Shown here one piece after another: positions 17,271-26,400 of a stretch of 64,000 nt of DNA; positions within the stretch are counted from its first letter, which is position 1; each line of letters opens with the position of its first letter. The notes below the pieces were generated by a model, which was given only the letters and a program-made list of their open reading frames with translations, was not told the DNA's origin and ran no database searches. Origin of the DNA: Myxosarcina sp. GI1 (GTDB lineage Bacteria > Cyanobacteriota > Cyanobacteriia > Cyanobacteriales > Xenococcaceae); assembly GCF_000756305.1 (NCBI RefSeq), contig NZ_JRFE01000026.1, forward strand, positions 205,411-269,410. Reading direction: 5' to 3'. Position numbers and translations under genes: made by a program.

Positions 17271-18119
17271 GTGAATTCCTCGATAAAGTTAAATGATTAC
17301 AAACAGCAAATAGCAAATCTCTATAGCGATCGCAGTGCTAATTACGATCGCGGCGATTGGCATCCACGAATTGCACGCCGTCTTGTCGAATACGCAGAAC
17401 TTAACTCAGGACAACACGTTTTAGATCTTGCTACTGGAACGGGTATGGTTGCTATCGAAGCCGCTCAAATTGTCGGCACTTCGGGACGGGTAATTGGGAT
17501 TTATATCTCAGCAGGAATGCTAGATAAAGCAAAGCAAAAAGCTCGATCGCTCGGTTTGAATAACCTTGAGTTTCTACTTGCAGATGCCGAAGCTTTAAAT
17601 TTACCAGACAACAGTTGCGCTCGCATTTTTTGTTCGTCAGCTTTTATTTGGATGTCCGATTTAATTGCTGCCTTACGGCTTTGGCATCAGTTGCTAAAGC
17701 CAGAAGGATTACTCGGCTTCCATGCCTTTGCCGAAACAGCTTTTATACCAGGAGTTGTGGCACAGAACGTACTAAAAAAATATGGTGTTTCTCTGTTACT
17801 TAATAAGCCAACGGGAACGGTAGAAAAATGTCATAATTTGTTGCAGCAAGCGGGTTTTGATGAAATTAACATCAAAACAGAAACAGATGGTAGCTACATC
17901 AGTCTAGAGAAAGCCAAACAAATGTGGCTCAATCTTAGCTCGTTGCCCACACCAGGACAGTATCCCAATCCTTTGTCAAAACTTTCATCCGAGCAATTGC
18001 TAAAGGCTAAAAATGAATTTGATGCCGAATTAGAGCAGCTAAATACCAAACGAGGTATTTGGAACGATGCCACTGTTTTTTATACCTTTGGACGTAAGCC
18101 AAAATCCAGCGTTAATTAA
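17271..18119 (+). CDS. Class I SAM-dependent methyltransferase (UbiE-like)
   Basis: A GTG start gives 282 residues. Motif I 'VLDLATGTGMVAIEAAQIVG' at about residue 51, the acidic end of the next strand, and 'LLADAEALNLPDNSCARIFC' define a Rossmann-type methyltransferase of the UbiE/MenG-like or Methyltransf_11 family. The remaining residues form a variable cap that sets the acceptor, which cannot be predicted. It is preceded by a purine tract and followed by lpdA 90 bp downstream. A role in quinone or natural-product methylation would be guesswork. Confidence 0.85.
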   Translation: MNSSIKLNDYKQQIANLYSDRSANYDRGDWHPRIARRLVEYAELNSGQHVLDLATGTGMVAIEAAQIVGTSGRVIGIYISAGMLDKAKQKARSLGLNNLEFLLADAEALNLPDNSCARIFCSSAFIWMSDLIAALRLWHQLLKPEGLLGFHAFAETAFIPGVVAQNVLKKYGVSLLLNKPTGTVEKCHNLLQQAGFDEINIKTETDGSYISLEKAKQMWLNLSSLPTPGQYPNPLSKLSSEQLLKAKNEFDAELEQLNTKRGIWNDATVFYTFGRKPKSSVN

Positions 18120-18209
18120 ATTAATTGAATAAGGTATTCAGTTTCCAAACTTTTTAAGACTGCAATAAACTTTACAATAAAAATTTCAGGAAATATAAAA
18201 GCAAGAGTA

Positions 18210-19646
18210 ATGAGCGAATTTGATTACGATTTAATTATTATTGGTGCGGGTGTAGGCGGACACGGTGCGGCACTACACGCAGTTAAGTGTGGCTTGAAAA
18301 CCGCAATTGTCGAAGCGGGAGATATGGGCGGAACTTGCGTCAATCGCGGCTGTATTCCTTCTAAAGCATTACTTGCGGCTTCTGGTAGGGTCAGAGAGTT
18401 GACTAACACCCATCACTTAGAGGATATGGGGATTAGGTTTGGTGGTGGAGTACAATTCGATCGTAGCGCGATCGCCGCTCATGCTACAGATTTGGTCGAA
18501 AAAATTCAGGGAGATCTAACTAATAGTCTCAAACGTCTCAAGGTAGATATCATTCGCGGTTGGGGACAAGTGGCGGGCAAGCAAAAAGTAACAGTAGAGA
18601 CAGCCGAGGGGGAAAAAACTTTTACTGCTAAAGATATTATGCTCTGTCCTGGTTCGATTCCCTTTGTTCCTCCTGGTATAGAAGTAGACGACAAAACCGT
18701 ATTTACTAGCGATAGTGCAGTAAGACTGGAATCACTTCCCGACTGGATCGCCATCATTGGTAGTGGCTACATCGGTTTGGAATTTTCTGATGTTTATACG
18801 GCTTTGGGCTGCGAAGTAACCATGATTGAAGCTTTAGATAACTTAATGCCTGGTTTCGATCCCGACATTGCCAAAATCGCCCAGAGAGTTTTGATCGCTC
18901 CTCGCGATATTGAAACCTATCAAGGTGTGTTCGCTACTAAAGTTACCCCTGGCACACCAGTGGTTATCGAATTAACTGATGCTAAGACTAAAGAAGTAGT
19001 AAATGTATTAGAAGTAGATGCCTGTCTGGTAGCAACTGGACGGATCCCCGCCACTAAAAAGCTTGGTTTGGAAAGATTAGCCGTCAGTACCGACAAGCGA
19101 GGCTTTATTCCCGTTAACGATAAAATGCAGGTACTACGCGATGGCGAACCAGTACCCCATCTTTGGGCTGTGGGAGATGCTACGGGTAAATTAATGTTGG
19201 CTCATGCTGCTTCTGGGCAGGGAGTAGTAGCAGTAGAAAATATTTGCGGACAGGAAAAAGAAATCGACTATCGCAGTATTCCCGCTGCTGCGTTTACCCA
19301 CCCCGAAATTAGCTATGTAGGCTTAACCGAGGCACAGGCAAAAGAATTGGGCGAAAAAGAAGGCTGGGAAGCAGCTACCGTCAAAACTTACTATAAAGGC
19401 AATTCTAAAGCCTTGGCTGAAGGAGAAACTGACGGTATGGCAAAGGTAGTGTACCGTAAGGATACTGGAGAACTATTGGGAGTTCATATTATCGGTATCC
19501 ACGCTTCCGACTTGATTCAAGAAGCCGCCAATGCGATCGCCCGCAGAGAATCGGTACAAAACCTATCGTTTAACATTCACACCCATCCTACCCTTTCTGA
19601 AGTTCTCGATGAGGCTTACAAACGCGCTCAAGTAGTTGGCGTTTAA
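18210..19646 (+). CDS. lpdA: Dihydrolipoyl dehydrogenase (E3)
   Basis: A 478-residue flavoprotein disulfide reductase. Motifs are the FAD Rossmann '[17 protein letters not shown]', the redox pair in '[16 protein letters not shown]', the NAD-binding '[15 protein letters not shown]', the second FAD motif '[14 protein letters not shown]' and the C-terminal active-site His-Glu in '[13 protein letters not shown]'. It reoxidises lipoyl groups of pyruvate dehydrogenase and the glycine cleavage H-protein, producing NADH. The cyanobacterial form of E3 is recognisable from its overall pattern. trpC follows 72 bp downstream. Confidence 0.96.
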   Translation: MSEFDYDLIIIGAGVGGHGAALHAVKCGLKTAIVEAGDMGGTCVNRGCIPSKALLAASGRVRELTNTHHLEDMGIRFGGGVQFDRSAIAAHATDLVEKIQGDLTNSLKRLKVDIIRGWGQVAGKQKVTVETAEGEKTFTAKDIMLCPGSIPFVPPGIEVDDKTVFTSDSAVRLESLPDWIAIIGSGYIGLEFSDVYTALGCEVTMIEALDNLMPGFDPDIAKIAQRVLIAPRDIETYQGVFATKVTPGTPVVIELTDAKTKEVVNVLEVDACLVATGRIPATKKLGLERLAVSTDKRGFIPVNDKMQVLRDGEPVPHLWAVGDATGKLMLAHAASGQGVVAVENICGQEKEIDYRSIPAAAFTHPEISYVGLTEAQAKELGEKEGWEAATVKTYYKGNSKALAEGETDGMAKVVYRKDTGELLGVHIIGIHASDLIQEAANAIARRESVQNLSFNIHTHPTLSEVLDEAYKRAQVVGV

Positions 19647-19664
19647 TTCGATCTTTTCTCACAG

Positions 19665-19686
19665 GTAGGGATGTAAAAGTCCCTAC
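19665..19686 (+). terminator. Hairpin between lpdA and trpC
   Basis: GTAGGGA and TCCCTAC form a perfect 7-bp stem with an 8-base loop, just after the lpdA stop. No long U-run follows, so it is an attenuating hairpin or one of the dispersed TAGGG/CCCTA repeats common in cyanobacteria rather than a strong terminator. Confidence 0.45.
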
Positions 19687-19718
19687 AATAAAAATTGCTG
19701 GTTTTAGATAATTTAAAA

Positions 19719-20603
19719 ATGCAAATTAGACGCAGAAATCCCAATCCTCAAGTCAACACAGGGGAAGTAATCTATAAGTCAAAAATTCCCAATACCGAGC
19801 CACAGCATATTTTAGAAGAAATTGTCTGGTACAAAGAAACCGAAGTAGATAGAATGCGCGATCGCCTGCCGTTGCAAAAGTTACGCCAACAGGTTGCCGA
19901 TGTACCTCCAGCAAAAGATTTTCTCGCTGCTTTGCGACAAGGCAAAACCAATCCTGCTTTAATAGCAGAAGTCAAAAAAGCTTCGCCATCTAAAGGGGTA
20001 ATTAGAGAAGACTTCAATCCTGTAGCGATCGCTCAGGCATACGAACGAGGAGGCGCGAGTTGTCTTTCGGTATTGACCGACAAAAAGTTTTTTCAGGGTA
20101 GCTTTGATAACCTTAGCTTGGTTAGAAAGTCGGTAGACTTACCTCTATTGTGCAAAGAATTTATCATCTATCCCTACCAGATCTTTTTTGCCCGTGCTAA
20201 GGGTGCTGATGCAGTTTTATTGATTGCGGCGATTTTAAACGATCGCGACCTAAATTATTTTGTCAAAATTACAAAATCTCTAGGTATGACACCTTTGATT
20301 GAGGTTCATACTCTAGCAGAATTAGATCGGGTACTGGCGATCGACGACGTAGAGTTAATTGGAATTAATAACCGCAACCTGGAAGATTTTTCGGTTAGTT
20401 TGCAGACTACTCAAGATCTACTACAAGCCAGACGAGAAAAATTAATTGCCAGAGATATATTAATAGTCAGCGAATCTGGTTTGCATACGCCAGAAGACTT
20501 AAACACGGTTACAAAAGCAGGAGCAAAAGCCGTTTTGATTGGCGAATCTTTAGTCAAACAAGACGCTATAGAACAAGCAGTTTCTGAGTTGTTTTCTGTT
20601 TGA
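19719..20603 (+). CDS. trpC: Indole-3-glycerol phosphate synthase
   Basis: The ATG at 19719 gives the usual cyanobacterial start [10 protein letters not shown]; a TTG eight codons upstream was rejected. The 294-residue TIM barrel carries '[19 protein letters not shown]' (catalytic Lys and phosphate contacts), '[11 protein letters not shown]', '[12 protein letters not shown]' (catalytic Lys), '[14 protein letters not shown]' and '[11 protein letters not shown]'. It closes the indole ring in tryptophan biosynthesis. The N-terminal ~40 residues are an extension typical of cyanobacteria. It is not clustered with other trp genes, which is normal in this phylum. Confidence 0.97.
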   Translation: MQIRRRNPNPQVNTGEVIYKSKIPNTEPQHILEEIVWYKETEVDRMRDRLPLQKLRQQVADVPPAKDFLAALRQGKTNPALIAEVKKASPSKGVIREDFNPVAIAQAYERGGASCLSVLTDKKFFQGSFDNLSLVRKSVDLPLLCKEFIIYPYQIFFARAKGADAVLLIAAILNDRDLNYFVKITKSLGMTPLIEVHTLAELDRVLAIDDVELIGINNRNLEDFSVSLQTTQDLLQARREKLIARDILIVSESGLHTPEDLNTVTKAGAKAVLIGESLVKQDAIEQAVSELFSV

Positions 20604-20670
20604 AAATGTGAGGCGATCGCAACTAAAGTAGCAAGTAGCCAGTTTGAAAATATACGCAGTGAATTAATTA

Positions 20671-21393
20671 ATGATAAATTTCTCACAGGGATTAGTAGAA
20701 ACAGTTTCCAGACTATTTCCCGATGCGATTTTCTATAAAAAAACTACCGAAAAAGTGGTTGCTCTGACTATAGATGATGCACCTAGCTATGACGATCCCG
20801 ACGATCTTGCTACTCAACTAATATTAGATGCGATCGCCAGACATAACTCTCAGCTTAGTCCCTCTCAACAGGTTAGAGCTACTTTTTTTATTATTAGCAA
20901 CCACATTGAAGACCACTCTGATATTTTGCAAAAAATTATCGATTGCGGTCATGAAGTTGGCAATCATGGTATCGCTGATAGCACTCATGCCTGGTTGACT
21001 ACTTTAGAGTTTGAAAAGCAACTTAAAGAAGCGCAAGAAAAATTGCTGGCTCTAACGGGGAAGAGTCGTATCAGATGGTATCGTCCTGGTAGGGGTATCT
21101 ACAATCGCCAAATGTTAAAAGCGGTCGAGCATCTGACAGAACAAGAAGACTATGATATGAAATTGGTATTGGCTTCGATGATTCCCGTAGATACTTACGA
21201 TTTAGCCAATCATCCTCGACTGACTGCTTGGTATGTCAGACAGTTAGTTTTTCCTGGAGCAATTTTAGTATTTCATGCAGGTTCGGCAAAAGTTGCTCGA
21301 CAGACTGCTACAGCGTTAGAGATGATTTTGGACGAATTAGCAAAGAAAAATTACCGTGTCGTTTCCATGAGCGAGTTATGGGATCTGTATTAA
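20671..21393 (+). CDS. Polysaccharide deacetylase family protein (NodB fold)
   Basis: A 240-residue protein with the NodB fold: motif 1 'ALTIDDAPSYDD' (TFDDGP in the consensus), motif 2 'GHEVGNHGIADSTHAW', motif 3-like 'RWYRPGRGIYNRQML' (Arg and Pro), and 'ILVFHAGSAK' near the end. The metal-binding Asp-His-His set seems present, though the two His of motif 2 are spaced more widely than in the NHTxxHP consensus. It has no signal peptide, so it may act in the cytoplasm or use a non-classical route. Substrate unknown; chitin-deacetylase-like relatives are widespread in cyanobacteria. Confidence 0.84.
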   Translation: MINFSQGLVETVSRLFPDAIFYKKTTEKVVALTIDDAPSYDDPDDLATQLILDAIARHNSQLSPSQQVRATFFIISNHIEDHSDILQKIIDCGHEVGNHGIADSTHAWLTTLEFEKQLKEAQEKLLALTGKSRIRWYRPGRGIYNRQMLKAVEHLTEQEDYDMKLVLASMIPVDTYDLANHPRLTAWYVRQLVFPGAILVFHAGSAKVARQTATALEMILDELAKKNYRVVSMSELWDLY

Positions 21394-21430
21394 ATTAAAA
21401 ATCAACCAATAAACTCTTCCAGCAAGCAGA

Positions 21431-22084
21431 ATGGCAATACCCAAATTAGTTATTGGCAATAAGAACTATTCATCATGGTCTTTAAGAGCTTGGCTGATGC
21501 TGTCCAAGTTAGAGATATTTGAAGAAGTGCTGGTGCCATTATCTACAGCAGGATCTAAGGAACGGCTACTTAGCTATTCTCCTACAGGCAAAGTACCTGT
21601 TTATCTAGAAGACGATCTGGTAATTTGGGATACGATCGCGATCGCAGAATACCTGGCAGAAAAATATCCCCAACTATTACCAAGGGACACTAAGCAGCGT
21701 GCTAGAGCACGTTCTATTTCAGCAGAAATGCACTCTGGTTTTTTTGCCTTAAGAGAAAATATGCCTATGAATTGCCGTGCCACAGATCGCAGAGTGGAAC
21801 TTACTCCAGAATTAACCAGTGATATCGATCGCGTTCGAGCTATCTGGACTGAGTGCAGAAACGACAACGCCGCAGCAGGTTCGTGGCTGTTTGGTTCTTT
21901 TAGTATGGCAGATGCGATGTTTGCTCCAGTAGTTTTTCGGTTTAATACCTATGGAGTCGAGTGCGATCGCCTAGAAACTGAGTATATGCAAACGGTGTTA
22001 CAAGACTCCGATGTCCAGCAGTGGTACGAAGCTGCTGTAAAAGAGCCAGAAGTTATAGAGGAAGAAGAAGTAGGGATGAACTAG
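21431..22084 (+). CDS. Glutathione S-transferase family protein
   Basis: A 217-residue soluble GST. The thioredoxin-like N-terminal half contains 'LVIGNKNYSSWSLRAWLML', with Ser/Tyr candidates for thiol activation, the cis-Pro 'GKVPVYLED' and 'VIWDTIAIAEYLAEKYP'. The helical half ends with 'WLFGSFSMADAMFAPVVFRF'. The best match by pattern is the bacterial YfcF/zeta-like class. It is the last of a co-directional run (trpC, deacetylase, GST) with gaps of 38-67 bp, which could be one transcript. Substrate unknown. Confidence 0.88.
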   Translation: MAIPKLVIGNKNYSSWSLRAWLMLSKLEIFEEVLVPLSTAGSKERLLSYSPTGKVPVYLEDDLVIWDTIAIAEYLAEKYPQLLPRDTKQRARARSISAEMHSGFFALRENMPMNCRATDRRVELTPELTSDIDRVRAIWTECRNDNAAAGSWLFGSFSMADAMFAPVVFRFNTYGVECDRLETEYMQTVLQDSDVQQWYEAAVKEPEVIEEEEVGMN

Positions 22085-22104
22085 TACCGCTACGCGGAAA
22101 TCAA

Positions 22105-22223
22105 AAGTTAAAAGCGAGGCAGCGCGGTCTTGGGGGTTTCCCCGCAGGAAGCAAAGCTTTCAAGCGTCGCTAGACGCGACTTCGAGCCTTGCTCGTGCAG
22201 CGACTGCGTCAAGAAGTTAAAAG
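22105..22223. repeat. GC-rich palindromic island flanked by AAGTTAAAAG direct repeats
   Basis: Ten-base direct repeats AAGTTAAAAG (22105-22114 and 22214-22223) bracket about 100 bp of GC-rich palindromic sequence, including CTTGGGGGTTTCCCC and GTCGC...GCGAC. The composition differs sharply from the AT-rich surroundings. It resembles the small dispersed palindromic repeats of filamentous and pleurocapsalean cyanobacteria, possibly a mini-insertion with target duplication. Confidence 0.55.
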
Positions 22224-22275
22224 TCAAAAGCTTTAAACGGTTGCTTTATTTATGCCCTAGTCTACTAGTAACTCT

Positions 22276-22863
22276 TCAAACAATTAGGTGTTTTTCTACT
22301 AGTGCGGGAACTTGTTTGGGATTTACTTTACTATAGCGGCTTTTATCTGGCATCATTACTATATTGGGAGCCTGTTTGCACTTTTTCAGACAGCCAGTTT
22401 TTTTAATTTCAATTTCATTTTCTAAGCCGCTTTTGCGAAACATCTCCGTAAGTTTATCGTGAATTATTTTACCGCCGCGCTTCCAACAGTTGTTTTTTTG
22501 ACAGATCAATACTTTGGCTTTTACTTTTTTCTGGCGATCGAAGATTGGTGCTAGAGAAACTTTTTTTTCTTTAACTTTTACATTTGCTGGCTTGAGATTA
22601 CAGGCAACTAAATCGATCGAGTTGGCTTTTAATTTAATTTTACCTGTCTTAAAATTTTGCTTCTGTTGCCCTAATACTTTTAAACGACAACCTTTAGAGA
22701 TATTTTTATCTAAATTTTTGCGAATTGTCTTGCTTACTTTAATCCAATATTCACCTCGATCGCTAACGAGTTTGAGATATTTGATTTTTCCTTTTTTCTT
22801 CGAGGTTTTTTGCAGTTCTCCAATCAAGTTGAATTCAGAAACTCGGTATTTAGTTTTTCCCAT
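22276..22863 (-). CDS. (2Fe-2S) ferredoxin-domain protein, thioredoxin-like
   Basis: A 195-residue, strongly basic protein. The N-terminal ~90 residues form an OB-like beta region ('FNLIGELQKTSKKKGKIKYL', 'RLKVLGQQKQNF') seen in cyanobacterial members. The C-terminal domain is a thioredoxin-like ferredoxin: 'KVLICQKNNCWKRGG' supplies the first two Cys and 'KKTGCLKKCKQAPNIVMMPD' the second pair, the layout of NuoE/HoxE-like or Shethna-type clusters. The abundance of Lys suggests nucleic-acid contact or interaction with an acidic partner. It starts at an ATG, and a small conserved protein gene lies 31 bp upstream on the same strand. Confidence 0.82.
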   Translation of the reverse strand: MGKTKYRVSEFNLIGELQKTSKKKGKIKYLKLVSDRGEYWIKVSKTIRKNLDKNISKGCRLKVLGQQKQNFKTGKIKLKANSIDLVACNLKPANVKVKEKKVSLAPIFDRQKKVKAKVLICQKNNCWKRGGKIIHDKLTEMFRKSGLENEIEIKKTGCLKKCKQAPNIVMMPDKSRYSKVNPKQVPALVEKHLIV

Positions 22864-22894
22864 TGCCTGCTGTGTATTATATCTGCCGATATTT

Positions 22895-23188
22895 TTAGGA
22901 ATTATTGCGATAATTTTCTATTTGCCAACAGCGATCTAACCAGGTAACTAGTTCGTGACGTGGTGCGCTGTGCTGTTTGACAACGCTCCAAATTTGAATA
23001 GCTGCTCTTACATCATTCAATCGTACCCATAAAGGCTCATTGGTAGCACAATGACAAGTTATTTCTAACGCCTGCAAACGATGAAATATTTGCCATCTAT
23101 GCGTCCAGATGACTTCTAAAGCTTTTTCTCCGTTTGCCTTTAAGTTGAGTTTTGTTTGATTTTGATGAAAGCGATCGCTATAATTCAT
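22895..23188 (-). CDS. Conserved small cyanobacterial protein (Asr1405/Asl0597 type)
   Basis: A 97-residue protein whose centre 'ALEVIWTHRWQIFHRLQALEITCHC' and C-terminus 'AAIQIWSVVKQHSAPRHELVTWLDRCW' fit the Asr1405/Asl0597 family of small cyanobacterial proteins. No function is known. It is transcribed just ahead of the ferredoxin-domain gene, with a 31-bp gap, and may form an operon with it. Trp is abundant, as expected for the family. Confidence 0.8.
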   Translation of the reverse strand: MNYSDRFHQNQTKLNLKANGEKALEVIWTHRWQIFHRLQALEITCHCATNEPLWVRLNDVRAAIQIWSVVKQHSAPRHELVTWLDRCWQIENYRNNS

Positions 23189-23445
23189 TGATTCTACTCT
23201 ACCTGATTTTTACAGTTTTTAGTTTTTCTCTGCAAATTTAACTTTAATAACTCTTGTAAGCTTATTGAGAAAGAAATGCAATTATTAAATTTGAATTTTA
23301 TTATACTTGGTAGATGCTAATAAATGTCAATAAAGATGCGATAAATTTTTAGTTATCGAGCAACGTATTTTAAATTTGTTGCATAAACATCGGGGAAGAA
23401 ACATACAAAAGATATACTGATTCAAGATCGATTGATAAATAATAG

Positions 23446-26400
23446 ATGTGTCCTCGCGCTAAAATTCGCACTCCGAAAGCAATTCACCAATCGAAAGCAG
23501 CAAAACTGTGGATTCTTTTAGTTGGAGTCAATCATTATCAAGATGGAGCGAACTTACCGTCTTTAAGATATTCTGCTTTAGACTGTCAGGGGTTAGGGAA
23601 AGCTCTAGAGTCAGCAACAGTAGGCTTTGCAGCTAAAGAAATTATCGTACATCACGATTATGCAACGCGCCAACCTAGTAGAGCTTCGGTATTTAATAGC
23701 CTCAAGCATATTGTCACTTCTGCCCATCATGACGACACAATTCTGTTTTATTTTTCGGGACATGGAATTTTAGAACCCACTACTCAGCAAATAGTTTTAT
23801 GTTTGGCAGACACCCAGAAAGATCGACTATTAGAGACAGGGTTGGTACTAAAACAATTATTAAAACAGTTAGAATCTGCCGCCAGTCAACAACTGGTCTG
23901 GTTGGATGCCTGCCACAGTGGCGGTATGTCTTTACGAGGAACAACTGCGTTAAACGATCCGAGCGATCGATTAGTAAAATTGTTACGGCGTAAAGCATCT
24001 CAGAGTCAGGGTTTTTATGCTTTGCTTTCTTGCGATCGCGCCCAACAGTCCTGGGAGTTTCCCGAATTGGGACACGGCGTATTTACTTATTATTTAATGC
24101 GAGGTTTACAGGGAGAAGCCGCCGACACCCAGGGAATTATTGAAGCCGACGCTTTGTATCAATATGTCTATCACCAAACTCTACGCTACATCGACAAAAC
24201 CAATCAGCAAATTCGGCTAATCAATCAGCAAAAGAGCAGCAGGGGAGAAAGCAAGCTTCAGTCAGAATTTCCCTTACAAACTCCCAAGCGCATTGTTGAA
24301 GGATTCGGTAAGGTAGTTTTAGGCAAGCGATCGCCAGTTGCGGTAAATACTAATTCCCGTCAGGCTGTAGTAATTGATGGCGGACGAGATAACAGTATTA
24401 CTTTAGCTTTGAGCAAAGTATTACGAGGTAAAGGTGGTTTTAGCCTTAATTATTTTCCGCAAGCCGAGTGGAAATGGTCGGCAGTGAGTAGAGCAATTAT
24501 TGCCAGTTTTGATGCTAATCCCAAGGCAGCAAGCAAAGTAACAACCGCGTTACTGTATTTAAAAGGAAAAGTTGTAACTAGCGAAGGAGAAGCTAAATTA
24601 ATTCTTAAAAATGGCGTAAGTCTGTCTCGTTCCTGGTTGCGACAGGCACTAAAAAATTCTCGCGCCGTTCATCAAATAGTTATTTTAGACTGTCCTGAAG
24701 CTAACACTATTAATGAGTGGATTGAGGAGTTGCAGTTAGAAAGAGGTCAGTGTCTGATTGCTGCTAATGCCTTATCCCAAGACTCAGAGCAGTTTACACG
24801 GATATTGTTAGAGACTTTAGAAAACGCCGATAGTCAATCTGGCTTTTCCGTAGCTGCTTTAATTGCCCAACTGCAAGTTGCTCTAGCCGATACTAAAATT
24901 ATTCCCCAGATTTGGTTATCGGGTACCCAAGGTGTAATCGAAGTTCTACCTGCCAAAAGTTCGGTCAATGAAGATTCAGGAATTTACGATCTCAATCTCT
25001 GTCCCTACAGGGGTTTGAAAGCTTTTGATGAAGATAACGCCCAGTATTTTTACGGACGAGAAGAACTAGTACAGTGGTTGCTCGACCATACCAATCACAA
25101 TTCTGTTATAGCTGTAGTAGGGGCATCTGGTAGCGGCAAATCTTCAGTGGTGCAGGCGGGACTGATAGCGCAACTGCGACAGGGAAAACATATTCCTCAG
25201 AGCGATCGCTGGTGGTTGGGTTGTTTTCGCCCTGGTAGCAAACCTATCGAAGCTCTAGCAAAAAGCTTGACCGATTCTGGTAACAAGCAGCAGAAAGCGC
25301 AGCAGCAGCTACAAATAGAAGGATTACTCTATCAGGGTGTAGAAGGATTTGTCTGTTGGTTACGCAGCCGTCCAGAACCAGTAGTGTTATTAGCGATCGA
25401 CCAGTTTGAAGAATTATTTACTCTGGCAGATATTAGAGATAGACAACAATTTCTGGAATTGATTTTGGGTGCGGTTAAATATGCAGGCGATCGCTTCAAG
25501 CTAGTTTTTACTATTAGGGCAGATTTTGTCGCTTCCTGTTTGGAAATCCCCGAACTGGCAACCCTGGTACAGCAGCATACTATTTTAGTTCCTCCTTACT
25601 TAACCAAAGAAGATTATCGCAGCGCGATCGCCAAACCAGCCGAACAAGTAGGCTTAAAAGTCGAACCAGGGTTAATAGAGATATTACTGCAAGACTTAGA
25701 TCGTTCTGCTGGCGATTTACCCTTACTACAATTTGTTTTACAACAGTTATGGCAACGCCGTCAGGGAGGTAAACTAACTTTTGCGGCATATCAGCAGCTA
25801 GGAGGAATTAAAGGAGCGTTAGAAAGACAGGCAGAAGCAGTTTATCAGAGTCTCGATCCTCAAGCCAAGGAATGCGCTCGCTGGATTTTTCTCAGTCTGA
25901 CTAAGTTGGGAGACGGTACGGAAGATACGCGCCGTCGCGTTACTAAATCCGAGCTAGTCGTCCAAAAATATCCTGCCGACTTAGTAGAACAAACATTACA
26001 AAAATTAACTGCGGCTAATTTGCTGGTAGTCAACTTAGATCGTGGAATTGCTGGACAAGGTAGAAGTGCCGTGACACCACCTGCCGAGGACGAACTATTT
26101 CTCGAAACTATGCGGCAAGAAGCCACCGTAGAAGTAGTTCACGAAATTTTGATCCATCATTGGTCTACCCTACGCTGGTGGATCGAAGAAAATCGTACCA
26201 GACTGCGATCGCAGCGACAGATCGAACGCGCCGCTAACTTATGGCAGCAACAAAACAAACAGCCAGACTTTTTACTACAAGGTGTGCGTTTAGCTGAAGC
26301 GGAAGAAATTTATGTCAAATATACCGACGAACTCAGCCCCATAGCTCAAGAATTTGTTGCCACCTGTCTCGATGCTCAACTCGCAGCACAAACAGCAGCC

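Noticed and set aside
22130..22336. 68-codon frame over the palindromic island
   Set aside because: It runs through repeat DNA and into the antisense of the ferredoxin-domain gene, and lacks protein-like composition.
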